Positions 45,671 through 56,430 of a stretch of 64,000 nucleotides of DNA are shown one piece after another. The notes under the pieces were generated by a model that did no database searches, had not been told where the DNA came from, and saw nothing but the letters and a program-made list of their open reading frames with translations. The stretch is taken from the NCBI RefSeq assembly GCF_002018365.1, contig NZ_MVKX01000004.1, forward strand, positions 124,001-188,000, read 5' to 3'. How positions within the stretch are numbered: the stretch's first letter is position 1; each line of letters begins with the position of its first letter. The stretch is from Acinetobacter amyesii (lineage in GTDB: Bacteria; Pseudomonadota; Gammaproteobacteria; Pseudomonadales; Moraxellaceae). The translations under genes and the position numbers were made by a program.

Positions 45671-47125
45671 TCAGCTCAGAATGATATCGTATTGCTCTTG
45701 CGTATATAAATTTTCCACTTGGAACTTGATCACACGGCTAATAAAGTGCTCTAAATCAGCTACCGCAGGTGCTTCAGCTGTTAACAATCGGTCAATCACC
45801 GACGGATGTGCCACCACGGTAAAACCACTTTGTGACTCATAAGCACGTGCATATCTCAAGATTTCACGGAAAATTTCATAGCAAACTGTTTCAGCCGTTT
45901 TCACATAACCACGGCCCTGACAAGTCGGGCAAGAATCACAAAGGAGATGCTCTAAAGATTCACGGGTGCGTTTCCGAGTCATTTCCACCAAACCCAGCTC
46001 AGACACTTGAGTGATCTTGGTTTTAGCATGATCGCGCTCAAGCATTTTCTCAAACTGGCTCATCACTTCTTCACGATGATGTGCTTCTTGCATATCAATG
46101 AAGTCAATAATGATAATCCCACCCAAGTTACGTAGTCGAAGCTGACGTGCAATGACCTGTGTGGCTTCCATATTGGTTTTAAACACAGTGTCTTCAAGTG
46201 AACGGCCACCAACATAGGAGCCAGTATTGACATCAATCGTGGTCATCGCTTCAGTTTGATCGATCATCAGGTAGCCGCCAGACTTAAGTGCTACACGTGT
46301 CTGTAAGGCTTTCTGAATATCCTCTTCGACATTATACAAGTCAAAAATTGGACGCTCACCCGGATAATGCAGTAAGCGATTTTGCATACTCGGTACAAAT
46401 TCTTGGACAAACTCTTGCAATTTGCCATGCACTTCGCGTGAATCGACCTGAATTTTAGACGTATCTTCATTGGCCAAATCACGGATGACGCGTTGCGGTA
46501 AAGGTAGCTCTTCAAAAATCAAAGATGGCACAACAATACTGCGTTGTTTACGTTGTATGTATTCCCACAGTTTTGCTAAATAGGCCATGTCCTGTGCAAT
46601 TTCACATTCAGGAATACCTTCAGCAGCAGTACGAACAATGACTGAACCCGGTAAATTGTGTTCCTTTTGAATGCGTTCAATCATGCTACGCAAGCGATCA
46701 CGCTCTTCTTCAGACTCAATACGCTGTGAAACACCGGTATGGCTGCCATATGGCATTAAAACGAGGTAACGGGAAGGAATAGAAAGATCAGTCGATAGTC
46801 GAGCACCTTTAGTACCCAACATATCTTTCATGACTTGTACGGTGAGTACTTGCCCCGGTTGTAACAGCTCAAAAACATTCGGGGTCGGTTGATTGCGCTG
46901 CCAGACCATATCATTGATATGTAAAAAAGCCGTTCTCGACAATCCAATATCAATAAAAGCAGCCTGCATACCCGGAAGCACGCGAACAACTTTCCCTTTA
47001 TAAATATTGCCCACTAACCCACGCTTCACGGTACGTTCAACAAATAATTCATTGACCGTACCGTTTTGAATCAACGCCACACGACATTCCATCGGTGTGA
47101 CGTTAATCAACAACTCGTCAGACAT
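45671..47125 (-). CDS. rng: Ribonuclease G
   Basis: A 484-residue RNase E/G-family endonuclease. N-terminal S1 domain: NIYKGKVVRVLPGMQAAFIDIGLSRTAFLH. Catalytic region: GGYLMIDQTEAMTTIDVNTG and LGGIIIIDFIDM with the Mg-binding Asp residues. Zinc-link CPTCQGRGYV near residue 405. It lacks the C-terminal scaffold of RNase E, as expected for RNase G. It matures the 5' end of 16S rRNA and degrades some mRNAs. ATG 47125 gives MSDELLINVTPMECRVAL, the family start; the frame opens earlier with a TTG at 47137. Last gene of the mreB-mreC-mreD-maf-rng run. Confidence 0.96.
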   Translation of the reverse strand: MSDELLINVTPMECRVALIQNGTVNELFVERTVKRGLVGNIYKGKVVRVLPGMQAAFIDIGLSRTAFLHINDMVWQRNQPTPNVFELLQPGQVLTVQVMKDMLGTKGARLSTDLSIPSRYLVLMPYGSHTGVSQRIESEEERDRLRSMIERIQKEHNLPGSVIVRTAAEGIPECEIAQDMAYLAKLWEYIQRKQRSIVVPSLIFEELPLPQRVIRDLANEDTSKIQVDSREVHGKLQEFVQEFVPSMQNRLLHYPGERPIFDLYNVEEDIQKALQTRVALKSGGYLMIDQTEAMTTIDVNTGSYVGGRSLEDTVFKTNMEATQVIARQLRLRNLGGIIIIDFIDMQEAHHREEVMSQFEKMLERDHAKTKITQVSELGLVEMTRKRTRESLEHLLCDSCPTCQGRGYVKTAETVCYEIFREILRYARAYESQSGFTVVAHPSVIDRLLTAEAPAVADLEHFISRVIKFQVENLYTQEQYDIILS

Positions 47126-47167
47126 ATCAAAACTCAAAACATTATAAAAATTCTTGTGTTGCAGCAG

Positions 47168-47731
47168 TTAATTTAATGCCTTAACTGTCTGTAATAACTG
47201 TACGGTTTCATGCAAAGGTAGCCCAACGACATTGCTGTAGCTCCCTTCAATACAAGGAATATAGCGCGCAGCAATTCCTTGAATGGCGTAGGCTCCCGCC
47301 TTGCCGATTGGTTCACCTGTTGCCCAATAGCTTTCCATGTCAGCTAAACTCAGCGTTTGAAATTCAACCTGTGTACGCACTACTATACTGTATATTTGAT
47401 CTTTTGTACTGACACAAACACCTGAAAACACATCATGTTTTCGTCCAGAGATCATTTCCCACATAGAAAAAGCATGTGCTTTCGACGCTGGTTTTCCTAA
47501 AATGTGCTCATCTACGCCTAAACTGGTATCGGCGGCAATAACGATAGCATCAGGGAATTGTTGTTGTACTGCGCAAGCTTTGGCACGTGCTAAACGCTCT
47601 ACATAATCCGCTACAGGTTCTCCTACTAACACGGACTCATCAATATCTGGACTGAAAATGTCAAACTCCAGTCCCAATTGTTGCAATAGTTCGCGTCGTC
47701 GAGGAGAACTCGAAGCTAAAATTATATGCGC
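47168..47731 (-). CDS. maf: Maf-family nucleotide pyrophosphatase
   Basis: A 187-residue protein starting MAHIILASSSPRRRELLQQL, the Maf signature with its SxxxRR phosphate-binding loop. DTSLGVDEHILGKPAS carries the catalytic Asp, and GKAGAYAIQGIAARYI is the closing family block. YhdE-type enzymes hydrolyse dTTP/UTP or modified pyrimidine triphosphates to monophosphates, cleaning the pool. The start at ATG 47731 overlaps mreD by 10 bases, which fits translational coupling; an upstream TTG at 47764 is less likely. Confidence 0.93.
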   Translation of the reverse strand, partial: AHIILASSSPRRRELLQQLGLEFDIFSPDIDESVLVGEPVADYVERLARAKACAVQQQFPDAIVIAADTSLGVDEHILGKPASKAHAFSMWEMISGRKHDVFSGVCVSTKDQIYSIVVRTQVEFQTLSLADMESYWATGEPIGKAGAYAIQGIAARYIPCIEGSYSNVVGLPLHETVQLLQTVKALN

Positions 47732-48213
47732 CATTTTCTCAAGAAGTAATACATGATTGGCCAAATGAGTAAGCTAGTAATAATTGGCTGCCAATGACGA
47801 GCAAATGAAAACTGTGCCCCACCCATCACTTGAACAATCCACACAAACAGTAAATGCGCGAAAATTGCCATTGCAGCAATAATCCATAAATTACCAAATG
47901 TGAGGATCCGACGTTCACGCGTTAAAAAGCGTGTCACAAATGCAATAACCACAAAACTCAGTGCGTTCATGCCAAATGGCGCATCAGTCAATAAGTCCGT
48001 AAAGAGACCTGTGGCAAATGCAAACCAAACACCGCACCATGTCGGCTGACAGAGGACCCAAAATAGCATGATCATCATCATGAATAATGGGCGCCAACCC
48101 GATAGGTCATAAGAAAGCGGATACACCATCAGCACGGATGCCAAAATGATGGAAAAGATAATTGGAAATAATGGGTCGCGCTCTGTATGACGACTAAGCT
48201 TAGCGAGTGACAT
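47722..48213 (-). CDS. mreD: Rod-shape protein MreD
   Basis: A 163-residue, almost wholly hydrophobic protein with five or six membrane segments, including FATGLFTDLLTDAPFGMNALSFVVIAFVTRFL, the best conserved MreD stretch. It is a core part of the elongasome with MreB, MreC, RodA and PBP2. Overlaps mreC by 14 bases and maf by 10. Confidence 0.92.
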   Translation of the reverse strand: MSLAKLSRHTERDPLFPIIFSIILASVLMVYPLSYDLSGWRPLFMMMIMLFWVLCQPTWCGVWFAFATGLFTDLLTDAPFGMNALSFVVIAFVTRFLTRERRILTFGNLWIIAAMAIFAHLLFVWIVQVMGGAQFSFARHWQPIITSLLIWPIMYYFLRKWRI

Positions 48214-49057
48214 GCGGTTGCTCCATCGCTAAAGAATCGGAAAATAGCACAACCACATGATGACCACCTGCCAATTGGGCAGCAGGATTGATATCAATTT
48301 GGGCAAATTCACCGCTATTGTGACGACTGACTTTCGACACTGTCCCCACCAAATAACCCGCTGGAAAATGTGCCCCTAGCCCTGAGCTATAGACTTTTTC
48401 ACCTACTTTGATATTGGCACTGGTTGGAACATATTCCATTTTAAGTCGACCTAAGTCACCTGTACCCGTAACGATTGCGCGCATACCGGTATGCTCCATC
48501 CGCACGGATAAAGAGTGCTCTTTGTCTGAGAGCAACATGACACGACTACTATGCGGGTAAACATTGATAATTTGCCCCATAATGCCCTTGTCATCGAGTA
48601 CAGTTTGTCCCACTTTAAGCTGACTGCTGGCTCCACGGTTAATTACAATAATATGACGTAAGGGATCAGCATCGGTACCAATGACTTCGGCAATCTCCAT
48701 ACGACCATCAATAATGAGTGGCGTATCGAGCAGTCCACGCAGTCGAGTATTTTCAGCAGAAAGTTCAGAAAGTTTCTGTAAACGGACTTGAGCCTGAATT
48801 AACTCTGCTTGCATCGCGGTATTTTCACGACGTAATTGAGCTTCAGACTTGGTTTGTTGATTCAGCCATTCTCGCGATAACACTGGATAGCTTGCAAGGG
48901 CATAAATTGGATTATATGCCGCATACAAGACGTCTCTGGCCGGTTGAATTACATGCGGCATGCGCCAATCAAAGAAAAGCACCACCAAGCATGTAATCAC
49001 CGCAATGATAAAAGAGCGAAAAGATGGCGGTTGTCTTGAAAACAGTTGCGTTTGCAC
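48200..49057 (-). CDS. mreC: Rod-shape protein MreC
   Basis: A 285-residue bitopic inner-membrane protein: one N-terminal helix (SFIIAVITCLVVLFF), a periplasmic coiled coil (about residues 70-110, SEAQLRRENTAMQAELIQAQ) and two beta domains with ADPLRHIIVINRGASSQLKVGQTVLD and SSGLGAHFPAGYLVGTV. It bridges MreB and the periplasmic wall-synthesis enzymes. The start codon is GTG 49057. Shorter than E. coli MreC (367), lacking the C-terminal Pro-rich tail. Confidence 0.94.
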   Translation of the reverse strand: MQTQLFSRQPPSFRSFIIAVITCLVVLFFDWRMPHVIQPARDVLYAAYNPIYALASYPVLSREWLNQQTKSEAQLRRENTAMQAELIQAQVRLQKLSELSAENTRLRGLLDTPLIIDGRMEIAEVIGTDADPLRHIIVINRGASSQLKVGQTVLDDKGIMGQIINVYPHSSRVMLLSDKEHSLSVRMEHTGMRAIVTGTGDLGRLKMEYVPTSANIKVGEKVYSSGLGAHFPAGYLVGTVSKVSRHNSGEFAQIDINPAAQLAGGHHVVVLFSDSLAMEQPHVTR

Positions 49058-49073
49058 CCGCCGAGTCCTTTTC

Positions 49074-50201
<1,128 letters not shown>

Positions 50202-50253
50202 TTATTATAAGCCACGATATTTTGAATTTTTTTAATACTGATTAGGTAATGTT

Positions 50254-50568
50254 ATGTCTACATCGGATGCACAGCATTCTGCAGATCTAAATGCACAAAC
50301 AGTTTCAGCGATTGCCCATCTGGCTCGATTGTCGCTAGATGAAGCGCAATCTGCTGACTATGCTCAAAGTTTAAATAAAATTTTAGGCATGATGGAAACC
50401 CTGAAAGGCATCGATACTGACGGTGTTGAACCACTAAAAAGTCCATTCGACAATCCACAGCCCTTACGTGAAGACGTGGTATCTGAGACCAATCATCGCG
50501 AAGCATATCAAGCAGTTGCTCCTGCAGTACAGGATGGCTTGTACCTTGTTCCGCGTGTGATTGAATAA
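50254..50568 (+). CDS. gatC: Asp-tRNA(Asn)/Glu-tRNA(Gln) amidotransferase subunit C
   Basis: A 104-residue subunit with TVSAIAHLARLSLDEAQ at the start and NKILGMMETLKGIDTDGVEPLKSPFD as the conserved belt that wraps the GatA-GatB interface; it ends GLYLVPRVIE. It stabilises the complex that converts mis-charged Glu-tRNA(Gln) or Asp-tRNA(Asn). First gene of gatCAB. Confidence 0.96.
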   Translation: MSTSDAQHSADLNAQTVSAIAHLARLSLDEAQSADYAQSLNKILGMMETLKGIDTDGVEPLKSPFDNPQPLREDVVSETNHREAYQAVAPAVQDGLYLVPRVIE

Positions 50569-50619
50569 TTTTTATTCAGATCAACATTTTTTCAAATTAA
50601 ACGTAAAGAAATATTTCTC

Positions 50620-52098
50620 ATGACAGATTTACATCGCTTATCAATTCGTGAATTGTCTGAAGGTTTGGCTGGCGCTAAATTTTCTTCACGCGAATTGACT
50701 GAACACTATTTAAAACGCATTGAAAAAATCGATGCTCAAGTCAAGTCATACGTGACCGTGACAGCTGAACAAGCACTTGCGCAAGCAGATGCGGCTGATG
50801 CTGCAATTAAAGCAGGCAATGCAACTGCGTTGACCGGTGTACCAATTGCACATAAAGATATTTTCTGTACCCAAGGCATTAAAACCACTGCTGGTTCTAA
50901 AATGCTGGACAATTTTATCTCTCCTTACGACGCGACCGTTGTAGCGAAAGGTAAAGCTGCGGGCCTTGTCACTTTAGGTAAAGTGAACATGGACGAATTC
51001 GCCATGGGTTCGACCTCTGAAAATTCATTTTATGGTGCAACGGCTAACCCTTGGAACTTGGGACACGTTCCAGGTGGTTCTTCAGGCGGTTCTGCTGCGG
51101 CGGTAGCGGCTGATCTTGCGCCTTTCGCAACAGGTACAGATACAGGTGGTTCAATCCGTCAACCTGCGTCTTTCTGTGGTTTGACTGGCCTTAAACCGAC
51201 TTACGGTCGTGTTTCACGTTTCGGTATGATTGCATATGCATCATCTTTAGACCAAGGCGGCCCGATGGCACGTTCGGCTGAAGACTGTGCTTACCTAATG
51301 AACGTGATGGCAGGTCATGATGCGAAAGACTCAACTTCTGTTGAAAAAGACGTCGATAACTACGTGGCGAACCTCAACGGCACTTCAGTAAAAGGTTTAC
51401 GCATTGGTATTCCTAAGCAGTACTTTAATGTTGCTGGTTTAGATGCAGACGTAAAAGCACGCGTTGAAGAATCACTGAAAAAGTTAGAAGAAATGGGCGC
51501 AATCTTGGTTGAGATTGACCTGAACATGACTGAAAGCTACGTACCAACGTATTACTTGATCGCACCTGCTGAAGCATCGTCTAACTTATCTCGTTTCGAC
51601 GGCGTACGTTATGGCTACCGTGCAGAAAACCCTGTGGATTTGATGGACTTGTACAAACGTTCACGTTCTGAAGGCTTTGGTAAAGAAGTTCAGCAACGTA
51701 TCCTGATTGGTACATACGCGCTTTCTGCGGGTTACTACGATGCTTATTATGTGAAAGCACAAAAAGTACGTCGTTTAATCCAGCAAGATTTCTTAAAAGC
51801 ATTTGAATCTGTAGACGTGATTGCGGCTCCTGCTGCACCAACGACTGCATATAAGATTGGAGCAAACTTATCTCCTGTAGAAATGTACTTAGGCGACATC
51901 TACACGATTGCAGTGAATTTGGCAGGCTTACCTGCGATTAACGCGCCTGTTGGTTTTGACAAAGACAACCTACCTGTTGGCTTACAGCTGATTGGTAACT
52001 ACTGGTCAGAATCTCAATTGTTGTCTGTGGTGCATCAGTACCAACAAGCAACGGATTGGCATACACAACGCGCTGCAATTGCTGAGGAGAATGCATAA
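50620..52098 (+). CDS. gatA: Asp-tRNA(Asn)/Glu-tRNA(Gln) amidotransferase subunit A
   Basis: A 492-residue amidase-signature enzyme that frees ammonia from glutamine. The Ser-cisSer-Lys triad lies in [10 protein letters not shown] (Lys near residue 79), [14 protein letters not shown] and [17 protein letters not shown]. Ammonia is passed to GatB through a tunnel. Its stop codon shares a base with the gatB ATG, so translation is coupled. Confidence 0.97.
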   Translation: MTDLHRLSIRELSEGLAGAKFSSRELTEHYLKRIEKIDAQVKSYVTVTAEQALAQADAADAAIKAGNATALTGVPIAHKDIFCTQGIKTTAGSKMLDNFISPYDATVVAKGKAAGLVTLGKVNMDEFAMGSTSENSFYGATANPWNLGHVPGGSSGGSAAAVAADLAPFATGTDTGGSIRQPASFCGLTGLKPTYGRVSRFGMIAYASSLDQGGPMARSAEDCAYLMNVMAGHDAKDSTSVEKDVDNYVANLNGTSVKGLRIGIPKQYFNVAGLDADVKARVEESLKKLEEMGAILVEIDLNMTESYVPTYYLIAPAEASSNLSRFDGVRYGYRAENPVDLMDLYKRSRSEGFGKEVQQRILIGTYALSAGYYDAYYVKAQKVRRLIQQDFLKAFESVDVIAAPAAPTTAYKIGANLSPVEMYLGDIYTIAVNLAGLPAINAPVGFDKDNLPVGLQLIGNYWSESQLLSVVHQYQQATDWHTQRAAIAEENA

Positions 52099-53573
52099 TG
52101 GCTAAGAACGCTGCGAAACCAAAATCTAACCTCATTGATGGTTGGGAAGTCGTTATTGGTATCGAGATTCACACTCAGCTTGCGACCAATACCAAAATTT
52201 TCTCAGGTTCATCTACCACATTTGGTCAAGACCCAAATACTCAAGCGAGCCTTGTAGATTTGGCAATGCCGGGCGTATTGCCAGTATTGAACAAAGAAGT
52301 GGTTGATCTTGCAATTCGCTTTGGTTTGGGTATTGATGCTTACATCGACCAAGCTTCTGTATTTGCACGTAAAAACTACTTCTACCCTGACTCTCCAAAA
52401 GGCTACCAAATCAGCCAAATGGATAACCCGATTGTGGGCTTGGGTCATATCGACATCCAACTTGAAGATGGCACAGTAAAACGCATTGGCGTAACTCGTG
52501 CGCACCTTGAGGAAGATGCTGGTAAATCGATCCATGACCAATTTGAAGGTCAATCTGGTATCGATTTAAACCGTGCAGGTACGCCTTTACTTGAAATCGT
52601 ATCTGAACCCGATATGCGTTCAGTTGAAGAAGCTGTTGCCTACATTAAAGCAATTCACACACTTGTGCGTTGGTTAGGCATTTCTGACGGAAACATGGCT
52701 GAAGGTTCATTCCGTGCGGACTGTAACGTGTCTTTGCGCCGTCCGGGTCAACCGTTTGGTACACGTTGCGAGCTTAAAAACCTCAACTCATTCCGTTTCA
52801 TTGAACAAGCGATCAATGTAGAAATTGAACGCCAAATGGAAATCTTGGATTGGGATGGCACCATCGACCAAGAAACGCGTTTGTTCGACCCTGTGAAGAT
52901 GGAAACGCGTTCAATGCGTTCGAAAGAAGAAGCGAACGATTACCGCTACTTCCCAGATCCTGACTTGTTGCCTGTGATCATTGCAGATGCGCAAATTGAA
53001 GCGGCACGTGCTGCCCTTCCTGAGTTGCCTGCTGCACGTCGTGCGCGTTTTGTAGCTGACTTTGGCGTGACTGAGTACGATGCTCACGTGCTTACGCTTA
53101 CTCGTGAAATGTCAGAGTTTTATGAAGACGTGGTGAAAGCTGCTGGCGGTGCTGCGCAAGGTAAAGTGGCTGCAAACTGGGTGATGGGTGAATTCTCTGG
53201 TGCTTTAAACAAAGCGAGCCTAGAACTTACTGATTCTCCTGTAACAGCAGAGAAACTTGGCGGCATGATTGCGCGTATTGTGGACAACACAATTAACGGT
53301 AAGATCGCGAAGCAAGTGTTCGGCTTTATGTGGGAAGAAGGCAAAACTGCAGACGAGATTATTGCGGAAAAAGGCTTGAAACAGGAAACTGATACAGGCG
53401 CAATTGAAGCGATTATTAAAGACGTACTTGCAGCTAACGAGAAGATGGTTGAAGAGTATAAATCTGGTAAAGATAAAGCTTTCAACGGTCTTGTTGGTCA
53501 AGTGATGAAAGCAGCAAAAGGCAAAGCGAACCCTGCGCAAGTGAATGAGTTGATGAAGAAATTGATTGGTTGA
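52098..53573 (+). CDS. gatB: Asp-tRNA(Asn)/Glu-tRNA(Gln) amidotransferase subunit B
   Basis: A 491-residue tRNA-dependent kinase/amidotransferase. [22 protein letters not shown] is the GatB signature. [28 protein letters not shown] and [15 protein letters not shown] are further core blocks, and the C-terminal helical YqeY-like tail binds tRNA (residues about 340-491). Phosphorylates the side chain of the mis-charged amino acid, then amidates it. Terminator follows. Confidence 0.97.
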   Translation: MAKNAAKPKSNLIDGWEVVIGIEIHTQLATNTKIFSGSSTTFGQDPNTQASLVDLAMPGVLPVLNKEVVDLAIRFGLGIDAYIDQASVFARKNYFYPDSPKGYQISQMDNPIVGLGHIDIQLEDGTVKRIGVTRAHLEEDAGKSIHDQFEGQSGIDLNRAGTPLLEIVSEPDMRSVEEAVAYIKAIHTLVRWLGISDGNMAEGSFRADCNVSLRRPGQPFGTRCELKNLNSFRFIEQAINVEIERQMEILDWDGTIDQETRLFDPVKMETRSMRSKEEANDYRYFPDPDLLPVIIADAQIEAARAALPELPAARRARFVADFGVTEYDAHVLTLTREMSEFYEDVVKAAGGAAQGKVAANWVMGEFSGALNKASLELTDSPVTAEKLGGMIARIVDNTINGKIAKQVFGFMWEEGKTADEIIAEKGLKQETDTGAIEAIIKDVLAANEKMVEEYKSGKDKAFNGLVGQVMKAAKGKANPAQVNELMKKLIG

Positions 53574-53591
53574 TCTGATTAGTTTTGGAAT

Positions 53592-53617
53592 AAAAAACCC
53601 GCTTCAGAGCGGGTTTT
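53592..53617. terminator. Intrinsic terminator of gatCAB
   Basis: AAAACCCGCT/AGCGGGTTTT, loop TCAG, T tail. On the other strand its left half encodes the last residues of the neighbouring AT-rich gene. Confidence 0.9.
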
Positions 53618-54269
53618 TGTTTATAAGCTTATTATTTTTCATAGCAATATTTTCTAATTGATTGATTAAATCATCGTAGTCTTTTGATTTAGTAATCTGC
53701 GCAAAATTAGACTCTATTTTTTTTAGTTCTTGTTCACTTAAAGCATCTCCATTTACTTTTATTAAGTATTCAAAATATATCACTTTCTTAGAAATAAATT
53801 CTGTCTTCATACTACTATAACTATATGTACAGAAAGGTAAAAAAGAAATCAAAAAGAAAAATATGAAAAAGATATTATAGTTTCTTTTATTCTGTAAAAA
53901 CCAAGGAGTATAATCTTGATCAATGCTTTCTTCATTCAGATTATTTAGCTCCTTAAATTTATTTCTAGTAATAATAAAAGTAAATGAAAAAGAACATATT
54001 GAAATAGCACCGACTAACAATATAAATAAACTGTATATTTTTGCTTGGAATCTATCTAAACCTCTAATTGATATATTTTGATAAATTTCATTACTAAAAC
54101 TAGAAGATGTATTAATTAAGAAACTTATAATTCCATTACCCATAAAGCTAAAGAATGGTTTTAATATGATTTCCCATACACCACTTCCTAAACCACCGAT
54201 AATTAAAGTACCTAATATCCCTAACACCCAACTTAGTGTTTTATGTTTTTTTATAAAATCTTTCATCAT
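53604..54269 (-). CDS. AT-rich membrane protein of unknown function
   Basis: A 221-residue frame of much lower G+C than either neighbour. Four hydrophobic segments: residues about 13-32 (LSWVLGILGTLIIGGLGSGVW), 38-52, 80-104 (YSLFILLVGAISICSFSFTFII) and 132-150. A soluble C-terminal part follows with helices resembling ALSEQELKKIESNFAQITKS. The last codons (KNPL-stop) are read from inside the gatB terminator hairpin, so the gene's own 3' end may have been cut when this DNA joined the chromosome. No ribosome site seen before ATG 54269. Likely acquired; family not recognised. Confidence 0.6.
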   Translation of the reverse strand: MMKDFIKKHKTLSWVLGILGTLIIGGLGSGVWEIILKPFFSFMGNGIISFLINTSSSFSNEIYQNISIRGLDRFQAKIYSLFILLVGAISICSFSFTFIITRNKFKELNNLNEESIDQDYTPWFLQNKRNYNIFFIFFFLISFLPFCTYSYSSMKTEFISKKVIYFEYLIKVNGDALSEQELKKIESNFAQITKSKDYDDLINQLENIAMKNNKLINKNPL

Positions 54270-54272
54270 CAA

Positions 54273-54841
54273 TAAGCTATATGTTAATTTCGATTAATAT
54301 TACAACACAAAATAATGATTTAATAATTAAAAGATTGAACTTTATTTCTAATAATTAAGGATACAATTACCCAAGAACTTCAAATCTAAAACAACAAGAC
54401 CATCAAAAAAAGTATCCTCAATCGCTAAATTCGAAGACTTAGGATATATCCAACTTTCGAAGTCTTTTTTCATGCGTGACTTCTACCCTCATCCCCCGCC
54501 TTCTCCCATTGGGAGAAGGAGCTTTCATTGCTAATTAAATACCATTATGGATTTAGTAATGGATGTTCCTTCTCCTTTTAGGAGATGAGAAACACTGCTT
54601 CGCAAGGGAGAGGTCAGTTTTAAAAATCCCTCTAAATCTCCCTTTTAAAAGGGAGACTTTGACATGTGATCAATTTGATACGCGTAGTTCCCTCTCCTTC
54701 TAGGAGAGGGTTAGGGAGAGGTCAGTTCAACTGTTCTATTTATAGAAAAATCTAATGCAAATTTCGGTCTGTAATCTATACACACCGCCTGCCTATAATT
54801 CAACCATGATTTAAAAAACTGAATGAAATAGGCACAAGAAA
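54273..54841. other. Intergenic region with repeat patch
   Basis: About 570 bp. The first 200 are AT-rich; 54400-54475 has an imperfect inverted repeat around TTCGAAGACTT/GAAGTCTTTTT. The rest is the repeat at 54484-54727. The promoter of the following oxidoreductase must lie within or just after the repeat. Confidence 0.5.
54484..54727. repeat. Intergenic repeat, copy C (composite)
   Basis: Begins with CTTCTCCCATTGGGAGAAGGAGCT, the same core as copies A and B, and an AT-rich middle ending AATGGATGTTCCTTCTCC. It continues CACTGCTTCGCAAGGGAGAGGTC, a CTCCCTTTTAAAAGGGAG hairpin like the second repeat type at 11.7 kb, and CCCTCTCCTTCTAGGAGAGGG ending GTTAGGGAGAGGTCAG. So both repeat types are joined here too. 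Confidence 0.75.
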
Positions 54842-55744
54842 ATGAAATCAACCATCTTAGCAGCACATCAATACGGCAAACCCGAAGTCCTCGAATTTGC
54901 ACAGTACGAACTTCCACCATTAGCTTCTGGCATGGCGCGTATTCACGTCAAAGCCTCTGGGATCAACCCGATTGATGCCCGCCGCATGACAGGCGAATTT
55001 AAGCATGCGTCCCTGCCGCAAACCTTTGGTACAGAATATGCAGGCATCATTGCAGAAGTAGACGGCTCTCAAAATGAATGGGCTGTAGGCAATGAAGTGC
55101 TGGGTTCAGGCGGTGCATTTACCCATGCCACCGTGATTGATGTGCCTTTAACAAATTTGATCCGTAAGCCGAAAAATATTGATTGGTCTATTGCGGGAAC
55201 AATTGCAGGCGCAGCACAAACAGCCATGACCGTTTTGGATGAAATGGGCCCTGCTCAATCTTTACTGGTACATGGCGGCTCAGGCGGTGTCGGTTCGATT
55301 GTCGTACAGCTTGCAGTAGAAAAAGGCATTGAGGTTGTCGCAACGGCATCGGCTACCAATCAAGACTATATTCGCAAATTAGGGGCTACACCTGTCACTT
55401 ATGGTGACGGTTTAGTTGAACGTCTTAAAGCCGTGCATCCAACGCCTTTTGATGTTTCAATCGATATGATTGGCTCGGAAGAAGCCACTCAAACCTCTCT
55501 TGCTGTGGTCAAAGTTGGTGGATTTATGGGAAGTATTGCCGGCAGAAAATTATCTTCCAATAAAATTCAGCCAGTATGGGTTAAACGTAACCCAAAAAAC
55601 CTACAGCATGTCGTTGATGGCATTGCTGACGGCCGTTTTACGTGGACAGTCAGCCGTGAATATGCATTTAAAGATGCGCAGCAAGCCTATGGTGATATTT
55701 TAGAAGGTCATACCAAAGGTAAAAGTGTGCTGATTTTTGAATAA
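54842..55744 (+). CDS. Quinone-oxidoreductase-like MDR family protein
   Basis: A 300-residue zinc-free medium-chain dehydrogenase/reductase. N-terminal GroES-like domain with VKASGINPIDARRMTG and FGTEYAGIIAEV; Rossmann domain with LLVHGGSGGVGSIVVQLAVEKGIEVVATAS, whose GxGGVG pattern binds NADPH. The zinc ligands of alcohol dehydrogenases are absent. The group reduces quinones and other alpha,beta-unsaturated carbonyls. It stands alone, directly after a repeat patch. Confidence 0.9.
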   Translation: MKSTILAAHQYGKPEVLEFAQYELPPLASGMARIHVKASGINPIDARRMTGEFKHASLPQTFGTEYAGIIAEVDGSQNEWAVGNEVLGSGGAFTHATVIDVPLTNLIRKPKNIDWSIAGTIAGAAQTAMTVLDEMGPAQSLLVHGGSGGVGSIVVQLAVEKGIEVVATASATNQDYIRKLGATPVTYGDGLVERLKAVHPTPFDVSIDMIGSEEATQTSLAVVKVGGFMGSIAGRKLSSNKIQPVWVKRNPKNLQHVVDGIADGRFTWTVSREYAFKDAQQAYGDILEGHTKGKSVLIFE

Positions 55745-55836
55745 TAATTAGCTGATCCAAAAAGTAAATAAGCGCTAAACAGCGCTCATTTACATCGTTA
55801 TTTAACTTAAAAATATGTATTGCAAATTTAAAAATC

Positions 55837-56355
55837 TTATCGAGTAATCCCCAGTTTATTCCAAATTTCTGGGGTTAAAAATTTGATCACCAATTTATTC
55901 AAATCGACATAACGCAGTACGCCTTGTAATTGTTGTTTAATTTCAGGCGTCTTTAATATTTCATCCCCCGTGATACTACCAAGCTCTTGAAAACTTTCGC
56001 CTACAGCCTGTAGACCGTCGGCATTAATTACGGCCTGCGTTTGCGTAGAACATTGCTCAACCAAGATTCGCTGCATCACTTGAGCCAGATTTTTATCAAG
56101 TTGCGTTTTTTGCGCATCACTGACATTACTGTACTGTTTTAAATCTGGATGCGCTGCCAATGCAGAAAAGGTCCATTGTAGCACCGCCGTTTTATCTGCC
56201 GCAGTGGTCGATTTCACTAAACATTGACTAAGCTGATCCACCGTCGGACTCGCCAAACTCACCTGAGTCGTCCCGAGCATCATGAGCGTCAATAAAGCCA
56301 AACCTGCTGGTCGTGAAAAACGTAGATGTAATTTTTTAGAAAAACCGTAACCCAT
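55837..56355 (-). CDS. Exported protein of unknown function (172 residues)
   Basis: Starting at ATG 56355 (GGGAG eight bases before it), the protein has a long signal peptide (MGYGFSKKLHLRFSRPAGLA, then LLTLMMLGTTQVSLA) cut before SPTVDQL. The mature part is helical with two Cys residues (QCLVK and EQCSTQ), probably a disulphide. An in-frame TTG at 56430 would add 25 residues and bury the signal peptide, so I reject it. Same strand as, and 75 bases after, the next gene; perhaps co-transcribed. Family not recognised. Confidence 0.72.
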   Translation of the reverse strand: MGYGFSKKLHLRFSRPAGLALLTLMMLGTTQVSLASPTVDQLSQCLVKSTTAADKTAVLQWTFSALAAHPDLKQYSNVSDAQKTQLDKNLAQVMQRILVEQCSTQTQAVINADGLQAVGESFQELGSITGDEILKTPEIKQQLQGVLRYVDLNKLVIKFLTPEIWNKLGITR

Positions 56356-56430
56356 AGACCAAACTCCCAAAACTTGAGTCACCTTTGTATCATGAAGTGC
56401 TGTATTTGCTGTTTGGTCTATGTAACTCAA

